A stretch of DNA of 64,000 nucleotides from JAHTBL01 sp038532735 (GTDB taxonomy: Bacteria > Pseudomonadota > Alphaproteobacteria > Rhodobacterales > Rhodobacteraceae). Each line of letters opens with the position of its first letter. Positions within the stretch are counted from its first letter, which is position 1. This document shows, in pieces, positions 56,382 to 64,000 of the stretch. The notes under the pieces are model-generated. The model worked only from the letters and a program-made list of their open reading frames with translations. It did no database searches and was not told the DNA's origin. The position numbers were made by a program, and so were the translations under genes. The stretch spans positions 1 to 64,000 of the forward strand of contig JBCBAC010000008.1 of the NCBI GenBank assembly GCA_038532735.1. Direction: 5' to 3'.

Positions 56382-57392
56382 TCAAAGCATCGCCATCACG
56401 TCGCCTTCAATGTCCCACCCGGCAGTCGCAAACAGGGGCACGAATTCCGGTGGCACAAACAGCCGGTCTTCCAAATTCTCGATCTCGAAGTAACGCTGCG
56501 GCGGAAGCAGCCGCGCCGCGTCACCGGACAGATTCATCACCCAGCGCGTGGGCAAAGACCGCCTTGCCAGAAAGCGAAACTCAAACGCTTCAAACCCCAG
56601 TGGTTTGACCGGATCAAAGACCCCGCGCCCTTCTGCACGCGCTGCAGCCACAGCTGAACGCGCGGCACGCAGGCTCGGCGCATTATCCAAAATGGTCTGC
56701 GGATTCTGCGCCATCGCAGCGGCTTCAACAGGCGATCCACGTGCGCGAAACGGGTCCACGTTTGGGAAGATGAAGTAAGGCGCCGCCAAGCCCGTCTCCA
56801 GCAACCTCGCATTATAGCTTGGCAACCGCTCTGCGCGGGGCGTGTCGGGCTGATTGGGATGCAGATAAGCCAGCAAACGCCCGAACCCGTCCAGCGAGTC
56901 ATAGGCGAAGGCGAGGAAGAAAACCTCTGTGCCCAACGATGCCTGATCCTCTAGAATGAACGCCTCCAACGCGTCTTCGGCAGCTTCTGCATAGGCCTTA
57001 TGGACCGCCGTGGCATCGGGTGACGCTTTTGCTTGCAGGTAGGCCTGCAAAGCAGGATCAAGCCCCTCATTCGCGTCAAACTCGGCCCCGAACGGATCCG
57101 CCAAAAGCCTTTGAAAAATGTCCGAATCCGTTGCGATGAACCGCCCTGTGTCAGGCGAGATCAGGCTGCTTTCGGGCGTATCAATGCCCAGAAATCGCAC
57201 CGAAAAATTCGCCTCCGTCGAGACATTCACCGTATCCCCGTCGCTCACGATCTGCCGGACGGAACCGCGCTTGGGTACTTGAACCTCTTCCCCGTCAGAC
57301 GTCGTCAAAAGACGCGTACCGAAGAAACCCCGCTCAAACCGGGCCGCAAGAAATCCGGTTGCTCCGCCTATCTTGAAAATCGTGCGCGCCAT
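56382..57392 (-). CDS. Staphylococcal-nuclease-like (thermonuclease fold) protein
   Basis: A 336-residue cytoplasmic protein. GSVRQIVSDGDTVNVSTEAN and VRFLGIDTPES near residues 43-75 are the SNase-fold signature (DGDTV and the Asp-Thr-Pro-Glu loop with catalytic Arg). A second SNase piece appears as LAYLHPNQPD and SYNARLLETGLA near residues 180-205, as in other proteins where an insert interrupts the fold. The C-terminal 90 residues are extra. There is no export signal. It could be an active nuclease or a nucleic-acid-binding relative. Confidence 0.82.
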   Translation of the reverse strand: MARTIFKIGGATGFLAARFERGFFGTRLLTTSDGEEVQVPKRGSVRQIVSDGDTVNVSTEANFSVRFLGIDTPESSLISPDTGRFIATDSDIFQRLLADPFGAEFDANEGLDPALQAYLQAKASPDATAVHKAYAEAAEDALEAFILEDQASLGTEVFFLAFAYDSLDGFGRLLAYLHPNQPDTPRAERLPSYNARLLETGLAAPYFIFPNVDPFRARGSPVEAAAMAQNPQTILDNAPSLRAARSAVAAARAEGRGVFDPVKPLGFEAFEFRFLARRSLPTRWVMNLSGDAARLLPPQRYFEIENLEDRLFVPPEFVPLFATAGWDIEGDVMAML

Positions 57393-57484
57393 GGCTGCCT
57401 CCTGAAGTCGGAGTAGCCTAACATGCGCGCGCGCGTTCGATGTGGCAGCACACGACCCTTCACGAAATTTTCGCAGAAAGACGC

Positions 57485-58069
57485 CTACCCGGCATCCGTC
57501 TTGCCGCGCCGATCCCCGCGCAGATTGGCGTAGAGCACGTGGTTCCGCCAGCGCCCATTAATCTGCAAATAGCTTTGCGCGACGCCTTCGTATTTGAAAC
57601 CGCATTTCTCAAGCACGCCGCGGGAGGCCGCGTTTTCCGGCAGGCACGCCGCCTCCACCCGGCTCAGGTCCAACTGCGTGAAGCCGTAATGCACGACCGA
57701 CTGGATCGCTTCGCGCATATAGCCGTGGCGTGCATGAGGCGCGCCAACCCAATAGCCCAGGGTGCCCGCCTGTGCAGGCCCACGCCGGATATTGTCGAGC
57801 GTGATCGCCCCCAGCAGCGTGTCATCCTCCCGCCGGATCAAGAACAGCGGCACGGCCGATCCATTGGCCACGGACCGTTGCGCCCAATAAACGCGGTTCG
57901 TGAACGACTTGCGTGTCAGGTGATCTTCGGCCCAACTCGGCTCCCACGGCGTCAGGAAATCACGGCTTTCCGCGCGCAGAGCCGTCCAGAAACGATAATC
58001 CGCATGGGTCGGCGGGCGAAGCGTGAGGCGTTCCGTCTCAATCCGAACCTTGCGCCGTCGTATCAGCAT
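57485..58069 (-). CDS. GNAT acetyltransferase (RimJ/RimL-like)
   Basis: A 194-residue GNAT protein: RIETERLTLRPPTHADY opens the RimJ/RimL-type fold, and GTLGYWVGAPHARHGYMREAI holds motif A. VEAACLPENAASRGVLEKCGFKYEG is the typical C-terminal motif. It probably acetylates a protein N-terminus or small amine. Its ATG overlaps the stop of the M16 peptidase gene (TGATG), so it is the last gene of the thrC unit. Confidence 0.92.
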   Translation of the reverse strand: MLIRRRKVRIETERLTLRPPTHADYRFWTALRAESRDFLTPWEPSWAEDHLTRKSFTNRVYWAQRSVANGSAVPLFLIRREDDTLLGAITLDNIRRGPAQAGTLGYWVGAPHARHGYMREAIQSVVHYGFTQLDLSRVEAACLPENAASRGVLEKCGFKYEGVAQSYLQINGRWRNHVLYANLRGDRRGKTDAG

Positions 58070-59331
58070 CAGGCCGCCAGCCGTTCGCGCAAAGCCTCCA
58101 AGCTCGGAGCCTGATCCACTGGCCCATAAAGCGCCAGCGCCGAGCCTGCATGCTGTGTCAGGCGCGCCGCATAGTCCTTTACGTCACCCGTTGTGACCGC
58201 ATCGACGCGCGCCACGATCTCATCCAGCTCGGGCACCCGGCCCCAGATCGATACCATCCGCGCCAGGCGTTCGGCCCGTGCCGACGGGCTTTCCAGCCCC
58301 ATCAGCATCCCTGCTTTCATCTGCGCGCGGGCGCGGCCCACCTCTTCGGGGGACATGTCATCGGCAGCGCGCTTCAGCTCGTCCATGGTGATATGGGTCA
58401 GCTCGCCAATCTGCTCGGCACTGGTGCCCGCGTAGATCGTAGTCAGGCCAGTATCGGCATAGGCACCCGCTTGCGAAAAGATCGTGTAGCACAGTCCGCG
58501 CTTTTCGCGGACCTCTTGGAACAGCCGCGAGGACATGCCGCCGCCAAAAGCAGTCGCAAAAATCTGTGCGGTGTAGATTTTCGGATCGCGGTAGTCTGGG
58601 CCTTCCAAAGCCAGCGCGAAATGCACCTGCTCCAGATCCTTGATCTCGCGGCGCTCTCCACCGGCAAAAGCAGCCGCTTGGGGCGTAAACTCGGCCACCG
58701 GCGGCAGATGCCCGAAGAGCTTCTCCGCCTCAGCGACTAACGCGGCGTGATCCACAGCCCCTGCTGCCGCAAGGATCATCTGGTTCGGCCCGTAATGCTC
58801 GGAGACAAAGCCCGACAAATCAGCTCGGCTGAAGCTGCGCACCCGTTCGCTTGGTCCAAGGATTGTGCGCCCCAAAGGCTGCTCTGGATAGGCCACCTCT
58901 TGCAACCAGTCGAAGACGATATCATCGGGCGTATCCAGCGCCTGACCGATCTCTTGTAGGATCACGCCGCGCTCAACCTCAATCTCGGCCTCGTCAAAGA
59001 CCGGGTTGAGCAGAATATCCGCGATCACATCCAGCGCCAGCGGCACGTCATTTGCCAAAACGCGGGCATAATAGGCCGTCATCTCGCGCGAAGTATAGGC
59101 GTTGATATAGCCGCCCACATCTTCGATCTCTTCGGCGATCTGCAAAGGCGTGCGCCGCTCCGTCCCCTTGAACGCCATGTGTTCCAGGAAATGCGCGATG
59201 CCGTTTTGCTCGACCCGCTCGTGACGACCGCCCGCATTGACCCAGACCCCAATCGAGGCCGATTGCAGCCCCGGCATCTGTTCGGTCACGATCCGAAAGC
59301 CGTTGGAAAGTGTGTGAAGTTCGACTGTCAC
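58069..59331 (-). CDS. M16-family zinc peptidase (mitochondrial processing peptidase-like)
   Basis: A 420-residue insulinase-superfamily metallopeptidase. The inverted zinc motif HFLEH (His47, Glu50, His51) is in IAHFLEHMAFKGTERRT, with the downstream Glu ligand in EIEVERGVILQEI. The length is that of the one-domain-pair MPP-beta-like subgroup. The substrate is unknown. The GTG start overlaps the thrC stop (GTGA). Pairing of thrC with such a peptidase is a recurring order in this lineage. Confidence 0.93.
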   Translation of the reverse strand: MTVELHTLSNGFRIVTEQMPGLQSASIGVWVNAGGRHERVEQNGIAHFLEHMAFKGTERRTPLQIAEEIEDVGGYINAYTSREMTAYYARVLANDVPLALDVIADILLNPVFDEAEIEVERGVILQEIGQALDTPDDIVFDWLQEVAYPEQPLGRTILGPSERVRSFSRADLSGFVSEHYGPNQMILAAAGAVDHAALVAEAEKLFGHLPPVAEFTPQAAAFAGGERREIKDLEQVHFALALEGPDYRDPKIYTAQIFATAFGGGMSSRLFQEVREKRGLCYTIFSQAGAYADTGLTTIYAGTSAEQIGELTHITMDELKRAADDMSPEEVGRARAQMKAGMLMGLESPSARAERLARMVSIWGRVPELDEIVARVDAVTTGDVKDYAARLTQHAGSALALYGPVDQAPSLEALRERLAA

Positions 59332-60716
59332 GCTTTGATCCGGTCCCTGATGATCGACTGGATTTCCGGCAGCCCACCGGCCACTTCAGTCATCCGTTCG
59401 GACCGGTCATAAAGGTCTGCCATGCGCGGGGGCAAGGGGGGCCGTGCACCCATCGCTGCCTCGACAGCGTCCGGGAACTTCGCCGGATGTGCTGTGGCCA
59501 ACGTGATCATCGGCGTGGCGCTTAGATGCGCCTCGGCCACATGCACGCCGATGGCGCTGTGCGGGCAGAGAACCTCGTTCATCGTCTTGTGCGCGCGCGT
59601 GATGGTCGCCGACGTTTCCTCCTCCGAGGCACGCCCCGAAGCAAACGTCTCCCGCAGGCTTTCCAGAGCCCCTTGAGAAACAGTGAACTGCCCGGTTTCC
59701 TTCAGCTCATCCATCTGCGCTTTGACCGCAGCCCCATCGCGCCCGTAGGCGTCGAACAGCGCGCGTTCGAAGTTCGAGGAGACCTGAATATCCATCGACG
59801 GGCTGATCGAGGGCGTGACCCCTTCGGTCTTGTAGACACCCGTTTTCAGGCAGCGATCCAGAATGTCGTTCTGGTTGGTCGCGACCACCAGCTTCTCAAT
59901 CGGCAGCCCCATGCGGCGGGCGATATAGCCCGCGAAGATGTCGCCAAAATTGCCCGTCGGCACGGTGAAGCTGATCGCGCGATCCGGCGCGCCAAGGCTC
60001 ACAGCAGAGGTGAAATAATAAACAACCTGCGCCAGCACCCGCGCCCAGTTGATCGAGTTCACACCCGCCAGCCGCACGCCATCTCGGAAATCGAAATCGT
60101 TGAACATGTCCTTTACGGCGGCCTGACAGGTGTCAAAGTCGCCCTCAATTGCCAGCGCATGGACATTCGCTTCAGACGGCGTCGTCATCTGGCGGCGCTG
60201 CACCTCGGAGACACGACCATTCGGGAACAGGATGAACACATCCACCGCGTCCAACCCGCGAAACGCCTCAATCGCCGCCGATCCGGTATCGCCCGACGTC
60301 GCGCCCACAATCGTCACACGCTCGCCCGAGCGGGTCAGCGCGGCCTCAAACAGCTGACCAATCAGCTGCATGGCAAAGTCTTTGAAGGCCAGCGTCGGGC
60401 CGTGGAACAGCTCCAGCAAGTAGTGGTTCTGCCCGATCTGCACCAACGGGGCGCGGGCATCATGGCCGAAGCCCGCATAGGAGCGGGCGATGATGTCGGT
60501 GAACTCCGCATCGGTGAACGTGTCGCCGATGAAAGGCCGCATGATGCGGTAGGCGACCTCTTCATAGGACAGGCCGCGCAGCGCCTTGATATCAGCCGCA
60601 CTGATCGTCGGGATTTCCTCTGGCACATAAAGGCCGCCATCGCGGGCCAGACCGGTCAGCATCGCCTCTTCAAAACTCAAAACAGGCGCGGTGCCGCGGG
60701 TCGAAATATAGCGCAT
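59328..60716 (-). CDS. thrC: Threonine synthase
   Basis: A 462-residue ThrC of the longer (yeast/gammaproteobacterial-like) type, converting O-phosphohomoserine to threonine with PLP. MRYISTRGTAPVLSFEEAML is the usual start. Lys112 in GPTLAFKDFAMQL binds PLP, GATSGDTGSAAIEAF holds the phosphate loop, and VPTGNFGDIFAGYIA follows. ATG 60716 is chosen over upstream positions. It follows the SURF1 gene by seven bases, so it may be transcribed from the oxidase block. Confidence 0.95.
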   Translation of the reverse strand: MRYISTRGTAPVLSFEEAMLTGLARDGGLYVPEEIPTISAADIKALRGLSYEEVAYRIMRPFIGDTFTDAEFTDIIARSYAGFGHDARAPLVQIGQNHYLLELFHGPTLAFKDFAMQLIGQLFEAALTRSGERVTIVGATSGDTGSAAIEAFRGLDAVDVFILFPNGRVSEVQRRQMTTPSEANVHALAIEGDFDTCQAAVKDMFNDFDFRDGVRLAGVNSINWARVLAQVVYYFTSAVSLGAPDRAISFTVPTGNFGDIFAGYIARRMGLPIEKLVVATNQNDILDRCLKTGVYKTEGVTPSISPSMDIQVSSNFERALFDAYGRDGAAVKAQMDELKETGQFTVSQGALESLRETFASGRASEEETSATITRAHKTMNEVLCPHSAIGVHVAEAHLSATPMITLATAHPAKFPDAVEAAMGARPPLPPRMADLYDRSERMTEVAGGLPEIQSIIRDRIKA

Positions 60717-60723
60717 TATCGTC

Positions 60724-61398
60724 TTAGCCTTTCGTCGTCGTCCGCCTGATACGCGAGACAAGAAACGCTGTCATCCCCAACCAGACAACAGCCAGCGAAA
60801 ACCACGTAATCGCATAATTCAGGTGATCGTTCGGGATCGCGCTGCTGTCTACAGGCAAGGGCGTCACGGACGGGTCCGTTTGCGTCGCTGCGATCACCAG
60901 AAGTGGTTCGGTGTCGAGGGCCGCGGCCATTGTTGGCACATCGCGGGAGAACCAGATATTCGCCGCCAGATCATTCTCAGGGGTGTAGCTGTCGATCTCA
61001 TCGGGCCAATGCAGATTGCCCCGGACCGTCACCGGACCGCCCACGCGGTCGGCGTCCTTCGCCTCCAGCGGAATAAAGCCCTGATCCAGCAGGACGCGAC
61101 GGCCTTCAACCTCAAAAGGGGTGATGATGCGATAGCCCGCCCCATCTTGTTTGGTCGACACCAGAACATGAACCTCTGGCACACCAATGACACCGGTCAG
61201 TTCAACCGGCGCATAACGATCTGCCTCCGGGTCCGGGTCAACCGGCAGCGCAATCGCAGGGCCGCTGATCTGCGCGTCGATCTCGGCAAGAATGCCCTGT
61301 TTCCAATCTAACCGCTGCATCTGCCAGACCCCCAGCGACACCAGAATGGCCGCGCCGACAAAGCCAAGCAGCAGTGGAAAGATCAGGCGAGCGGTCAT
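60724..61398 (-). CDS. SURF1-family cytochrome c oxidase assembly protein
   Basis: A 224-residue SURF1 protein with two terminal membrane helices (LIFPLLLGFVGAAILVSLG and LNYAITWFSLAVVWLGMTAF) and a periplasmic domain with LLDQGFIPLEA, GNLHWPDE and NIWFSRD, as in the family (which supplies haem a to the oxidase). Its position after ctaE matches the Rhodobacterales order. A terminator between ctaE and this gene may set different levels. Confidence 0.93.
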   Translation of the reverse strand: MTARLIFPLLLGFVGAAILVSLGVWQMQRLDWKQGILAEIDAQISGPAIALPVDPDPEADRYAPVELTGVIGVPEVHVLVSTKQDGAGYRIITPFEVEGRRVLLDQGFIPLEAKDADRVGGPVTVRGNLHWPDEIDSYTPENDLAANIWFSRDVPTMAAALDTEPLLVIAATQTDPSVTPLPVDSSAIPNDHLNYAITWFSLAVVWLGMTAFLVSRIRRTTTKG

Positions 61399-61412
61399 GG
61401 AACCCCCAAGTG

Positions 61413-61439
61413 AAAAGCGCGGAAGCCAAGCCTCCGCGC
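61413..61439 (-). terminator. Terminator between ctaE and SURF1
   Basis: On the minus strand GCGCGGA and TCCGCGC form a 7-bp stem around nine bases, followed by TTTTCAC. It would end or attenuate transcription after ctaE, 29 bases past its stop. Confidence 0.75.
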
Positions 61440-61467
61440 CTTTGAAAATGTCTCGTCGGTGGGAGGC

Positions 61468-62271
61468 TTATATGCCCCAGATATAGACAGCTGCGAAGAG
61501 GAACAACCAGACCACATCAACGAAGTGCCAATACCAGGCGGCGGCCTCGAACCCGACGTGCTTCTCGGCTGTGAAATGCCCGGCGCGGACGCGCAGATAG
61601 CACACAAACAGGAAGATCGTCCCGATGATCACGTGCAGACCATGGAAGCCTGTCGCCATGAAGAAATTCGAGAAGAACTTATCGCCGCCGAAGGTCCAGT
61701 CCTGCTCAACCAGCAGGTAACGGTATTCGTAAGCCTGCAGGAAGGTGAAGAAGATACCCAGCAGAACACCGATCAGAAGGCCCCATTCCACGTCCTTACG
61801 GTTCTCATTGTGCACCAGCGCGTGGTGGGCCCAAGTGACCGCGCAGCCCGAGAGAAGCAGCACAAGGGTGTTGATCAGCGGCAGGTGGAACGCGTCGACC
61901 TGGTAGAACTCGGGGCTGACATATTCAGACCCCACATATTCATCCATCGGGTAAAGCGCGTGCTTGAAGAACGACCAGAACCATGCGGCAAAGAACATGA
62001 CCTCTGACATCACGAAGAGGATGAAGCCGTAGCGCAAACCAATGCGAACAGCCGGTGTGTGATCGCCTTGCTGGCTTTCCGTCACAACATCCGACCACCA
62101 GCCGAACATGACGTAAAGGACAGCAACAAAGCCCATCAGGAACATCCACGGGCCCGAGCCGTGCATCCAAAGGACGGCGCCGAAAAGCATGACAAACGCC
62201 CCGACAGAGGCAATGAGCGGCCAGGCGGAGGGGCTCAGGATGTGATAATCGTGGTTCTTAGCATGTGCCAT
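61468..62271 (-). CDS. ctaE: Cytochrome c oxidase subunit III
   Basis: A 267-residue subunit III of the aa3-type oxidase with seven predicted helices. HDYHILSPSAWPLIASVG and LRYGFILFVMSEVMFFAAWF are typical, with WTFGGDKFFSNFFMATGFHG and the C-terminal AAAWYWHFVDVVWLFLF completing the family pattern. It stabilises proton uptake and the binuclear centre. Subunits I and II (ctaD, ctaC) are not in this window; ctaC would usually precede ctaB, beyond the right end. Confidence 0.96.
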   Translation of the reverse strand: MAHAKNHDYHILSPSAWPLIASVGAFVMLFGAVLWMHGSGPWMFLMGFVAVLYVMFGWWSDVVTESQQGDHTPAVRIGLRYGFILFVMSEVMFFAAWFWSFFKHALYPMDEYVGSEYVSPEFYQVDAFHLPLINTLVLLLSGCAVTWAHHALVHNENRKDVEWGLLIGVLLGIFFTFLQAYEYRYLLVEQDWTFGGDKFFSNFFMATGFHGLHVIIGTIFLFVCYLRVRAGHFTAEKHVGFEAAAWYWHFVDVVWLFLFAAVYIWGI

Positions 62272-62292
62272 GGTCTGTTCCCTGGTCCTTGA

Positions 62293-62871
62293 TTAGTTCA
62301 CGGCCCCGTCCGAGGGGACCGACAGCTTTGCTGTGTCCTCGGGGAGGTCCATTTCATAGAAAGTGTATGACAGTGTGATGTTGTGCACGTACTGCCCTTC
62401 GCGATCCTCGACGATTTCGGGATCTACAAAGAACGTGACGGGCATCGACACGCGCTCGCCGGGCTGGAGCATCTGTTCCTCAAAGCAAAAGCATTGGATT
62501 TTGCTGAAGAATGCGCCCGCGGCATAGGGTGAGACGTTATAGCTGGCAGTCCCAGCAATGGGGCGGTCCGTTGGGTTATACGCCTCATAGAACGCCAAAC
62601 CGGTCTCGCCAATGCGCACTTCCATCTCGCGCTGAACCGGTTTGAATTCCCACGGCATGTCACGCTCAAGCGAGGCGTCAAAGCGCACCGTGATCGTCTG
62701 ATCTAGGATCATGTCGCTGCCGCTTTCCGCGACATTCGTCGTACCACCATACCCGGTGACCCGGCAAAACCAGTCATAAAGCGGGACAGAGGCCCAAGCG
62801 AGCCCGCCCATCAGCACAACGACCCCAACGGTCTGTGCGAGCGTCTTTTGCTTGCCTTCAAGTCCAAACAT
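62293..62871 (-). CDS. ctaG: Cytochrome c oxidase assembly protein (Cox11/CtaG)
   Basis: A 192-residue Cox11-type copper chaperone that builds the CuB site of subunit I. One N-terminal membrane helix (VGVVVLMGGLAWASVPLYDW) is followed by a periplasmic immunoglobulin-like domain with the copper motif CFCFEEQ (Cys127, Cys129). The ATG at 62871 shares a base with the preceding stop (TGATG). ctaE follows 21 bases later. Confidence 0.95.
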   Translation of the reverse strand: MFGLEGKQKTLAQTVGVVVLMGGLAWASVPLYDWFCRVTGYGGTTNVAESGSDMILDQTITVRFDASLERDMPWEFKPVQREMEVRIGETGLAFYEAYNPTDRPIAGTASYNVSPYAAGAFFSKIQCFCFEEQMLQPGERVSMPVTFFVDPEIVEDREGQYVHNITLSYTFYEMDLPEDTAKLSVPSDGAVN

Positions 62872-63062
62872 CAATTGCCCTCCTCAGATGGCACCATGTG
62901 CAACCGCGGAGCGTGATCAAACGCTTCCATCGGTTGACCGGATGTGACTTTAACAACGGTCAGGCCAAAAACGATCCCGATCAAGCCGACCAGAACGACA
63001 GCCAGCGAGACATTCCGACCAAAGCGCCGGGTATGCAATTCGTGGTCCTTTGAGAACGCCAT
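62871..63062 (-). CDS. Small membrane protein between ctaB and ctaG
   Basis: A 63-residue protein with one membrane helix (VSLAVVLVGLIGIVFGLTVV) after a basic N-terminus (KDHELHTRRFGRN). A gene of this kind regularly lies between ctaB and ctaG in Rhodobacterales and is presumed to help oxidase assembly. Both ends overlap neighbours by one base (TGATG at both junctions), so translation is coupled. The specific role is unknown. Confidence 0.88.
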   Translation of the reverse strand: MAFSKDHELHTRRFGRNVSLAVVLVGLIGIVFGLTVVKVTSGQPMEAFDHAPRLHMVPSEEGN

Positions 63063-63997
63063 CACCAGCCTCCCAAACCAAATGGCGACAGAGCCGGTTT
63101 CACCAGCAGCGCACCGAAATGCAAGAAAAGGTAAAGCAGCGAGAACTTAAAGAAGGCTTTCTCAACCTTATAGTTGTCCGCCTCAGCCTGCATCTCATCA
63201 CGGCGCCAAATCTCAATCGCGCCTTTGATGAACCACGCATTCAGCGCCACGGCGATCGCCAGATAGATCGGACCTGCAATCGCTGAGAAGCCCAAGCCAA
63301 CGGCGACGGGTGCCAGCAACAGCGTATAGGCCAGCAAGTGGTTGCGGGTCGTGCGGCGGCCATGGGTGACCGTCAGCATCGGCACACCAGCATCGTCGTA
63401 ATCAGACTTCATGAAGAGCGCCAGCGCCCAGAAATGCGGCGGCGTCCACATGAAGATGATCGCGAACATTAACACTGATTCAAGGGAGATGCCGCCCGTG
63501 ACAATCGCCCAACCAATCATCGGAGGGAATGCACCCGCTGCCCCACCGATCACGATGTTTTGCGGGGTCGAACGCTTCAACCACATCGAATAAACGACAG
63601 CATAGAAGAAAATCGTGAAGGCCAGAAGGCCTGCAGCCAGCGCGTTTGTCGCAAGCCACAGCAGCACGACGGAGAAACCAGACAGCGCCACGCCAACAGC
63701 CAGCGCGTCGTTGGGTGTCACCTTACCTGCCGGAATAGGCCGCTTTTGCGTACGGCGCATGATGCGGTCGATATCCGCGTCCCACCACATATTTAGCGCA
63801 CCGGAAGCCCCGGCACCGATGGCGACAAACAGGATCCCACAAAAGGCCACGAAAGGATGGATCGAGCCCGGAGCAACCAGAAGGCCAACGAGGGCTGTAA
63901 AGATCACAAGCGACATCACACGGGGCTTGAGCAGCGCAAAGAAGTCGCTGAACTGCGCGTCGCCTGTCTCCGGCTTGTTGATGCTTGTATCGCTCAT
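63062..63997 (-). CDS. ctaB: Protohaem IX farnesyltransferase (haem O synthase)
   Basis: A 311-residue UbiA-superfamily enzyme that adds a farnesyl group to haem B to make haem O. NMWWDADIDRIMRRTQKRPI near residue 70 is the first aspartate-rich motif (farnesyl diphosphate binding), and MKSDYDDAGVPMLTVTHG near 198 the second. There are about nine membrane helices. Complete at its 5' end (ATG at 63997), it is the first gene of the visible oxidase block. Confidence 0.96.
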   Translation of the reverse strand: MSDTSINKPETGDAQFSDFFALLKPRVMSLVIFTALVGLLVAPGSIHPFVAFCGILFVAIGAGASGALNMWWDADIDRIMRRTQKRPIPAGKVTPNDALAVGVALSGFSVVLLWLATNALAAGLLAFTIFFYAVVYSMWLKRSTPQNIVIGGAAGAFPPMIGWAIVTGGISLESVLMFAIIFMWTPPHFWALALFMKSDYDDAGVPMLTVTHGRRTTRNHLLAYTLLLAPVAVGLGFSAIAGPIYLAIAVALNAWFIKGAIEIWRRDEMQAEADNYKVEKAFFKFSLLYLFLHFGALLVKPALSPFGLGGW

Positions 63998-64000
63998 TCT

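Noticed and set aside
1..64000. CRISPR arrays, rRNA, tRNA and insertion sequences
   Set aside because: No regularly spaced repeats, rRNA-like stretches, tRNA folds or transposase genes were recognised on either strand.

Overview
This window looks like a chromosomal segment from a Rhodobacterales alphaproteobacterium (Roseobacter group or a close relative). The evidence is high G+C in most of the sequence, the aa3 oxidase assembly order ctaB-ctaG-ctaE-SURF1, the lysC-ptsP pair, an Irr-type palindrome upstream of a Dps gene, and repeated boxes resembling the iron-responsive motif of this order. No rRNA, tRNA, CRISPR array or insertion sequence was seen.

Layout. 1-4650 is a visibly less G+C-rich accessory segment. 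It holds a serine recombinase, an HNH endonuclease with a possible N-terminal reader domain, a divergent GHKL ATPase joined to a PD-(D/E)xK-like C-terminus, and a decayed gene fragment. It reads as a small mobile, restriction-like or defence cassette that probably continues to the left. 4685-6226 returns to core genes, with a conserved unknown and an HMG-CoA lyase.

6498-29785 is a large iron and haem acquisition region. It contains two pseudoazurin-like cupredoxins, exbB-exbD-exbD-tonB, a haem ABC system hmuTUV with hmuS, a siderophore-type FecBCD-like ABC system with a cupredoxin as its last gene, hemP with two small companions, two imelysins, DUF1111 and MauG-type dihaem proteins, a DUF1513 protein and a Dps ferritin. 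At least six start regions carry variants of one box (YTGA[CG]NNNTTTA[GC]T or looser), and the dps promoter carries an Irr-type palindrome. A MerR/CDF metal efflux pair and a lytic transglycosylase sit between the TonB and haem blocks. The region appears to work as one iron-starvation regulon: TonB energises outer-membrane uptake, ABC systems import haem and siderophore iron, imelysin and cytochrome proteins handle periplasmic iron, and Dps stores it.

30135-37363 holds a lipoprotein, aconitase B with a clear terminator, and a TPP riboswitch heading thiM-thiE-thiD-tenA (thiamine salvage), followed by an ACT-domain protein. 37452-41566 has a P-loop kinase-like gene and a TctCBA tripartite tricarboxylate transporter. 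41683-46439 has a Kdo transferase, a histone-deacetylase-like amidohydrolase with a periplasmic glutathione peroxidase, a Nudix hydrolase, a DUF1178 protein and an SDR. 46582-50079 is lysC-ptsP. 50167-53863 includes methylthioadenosine phosphorylase, a LysE exporter and adenine phosphoribosyltransferase (an MTA-to-AMP salvage unit). 53980-57392 has a lactate/glycolate-type FAD oxidase, a metallo-hydrolase and a nuclease-like protein. 57485-63997, on the minus strand, is the cytochrome c oxidase assembly block (ctaB, small protein, ctaG, ctaE, SURF1) continuing into thrC, an M16 peptidase and a GNAT acetyltransferase, mostly with overlapping stops and starts.

All family assignments come from reading motifs and protein sequence by eye. 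No database search was run.
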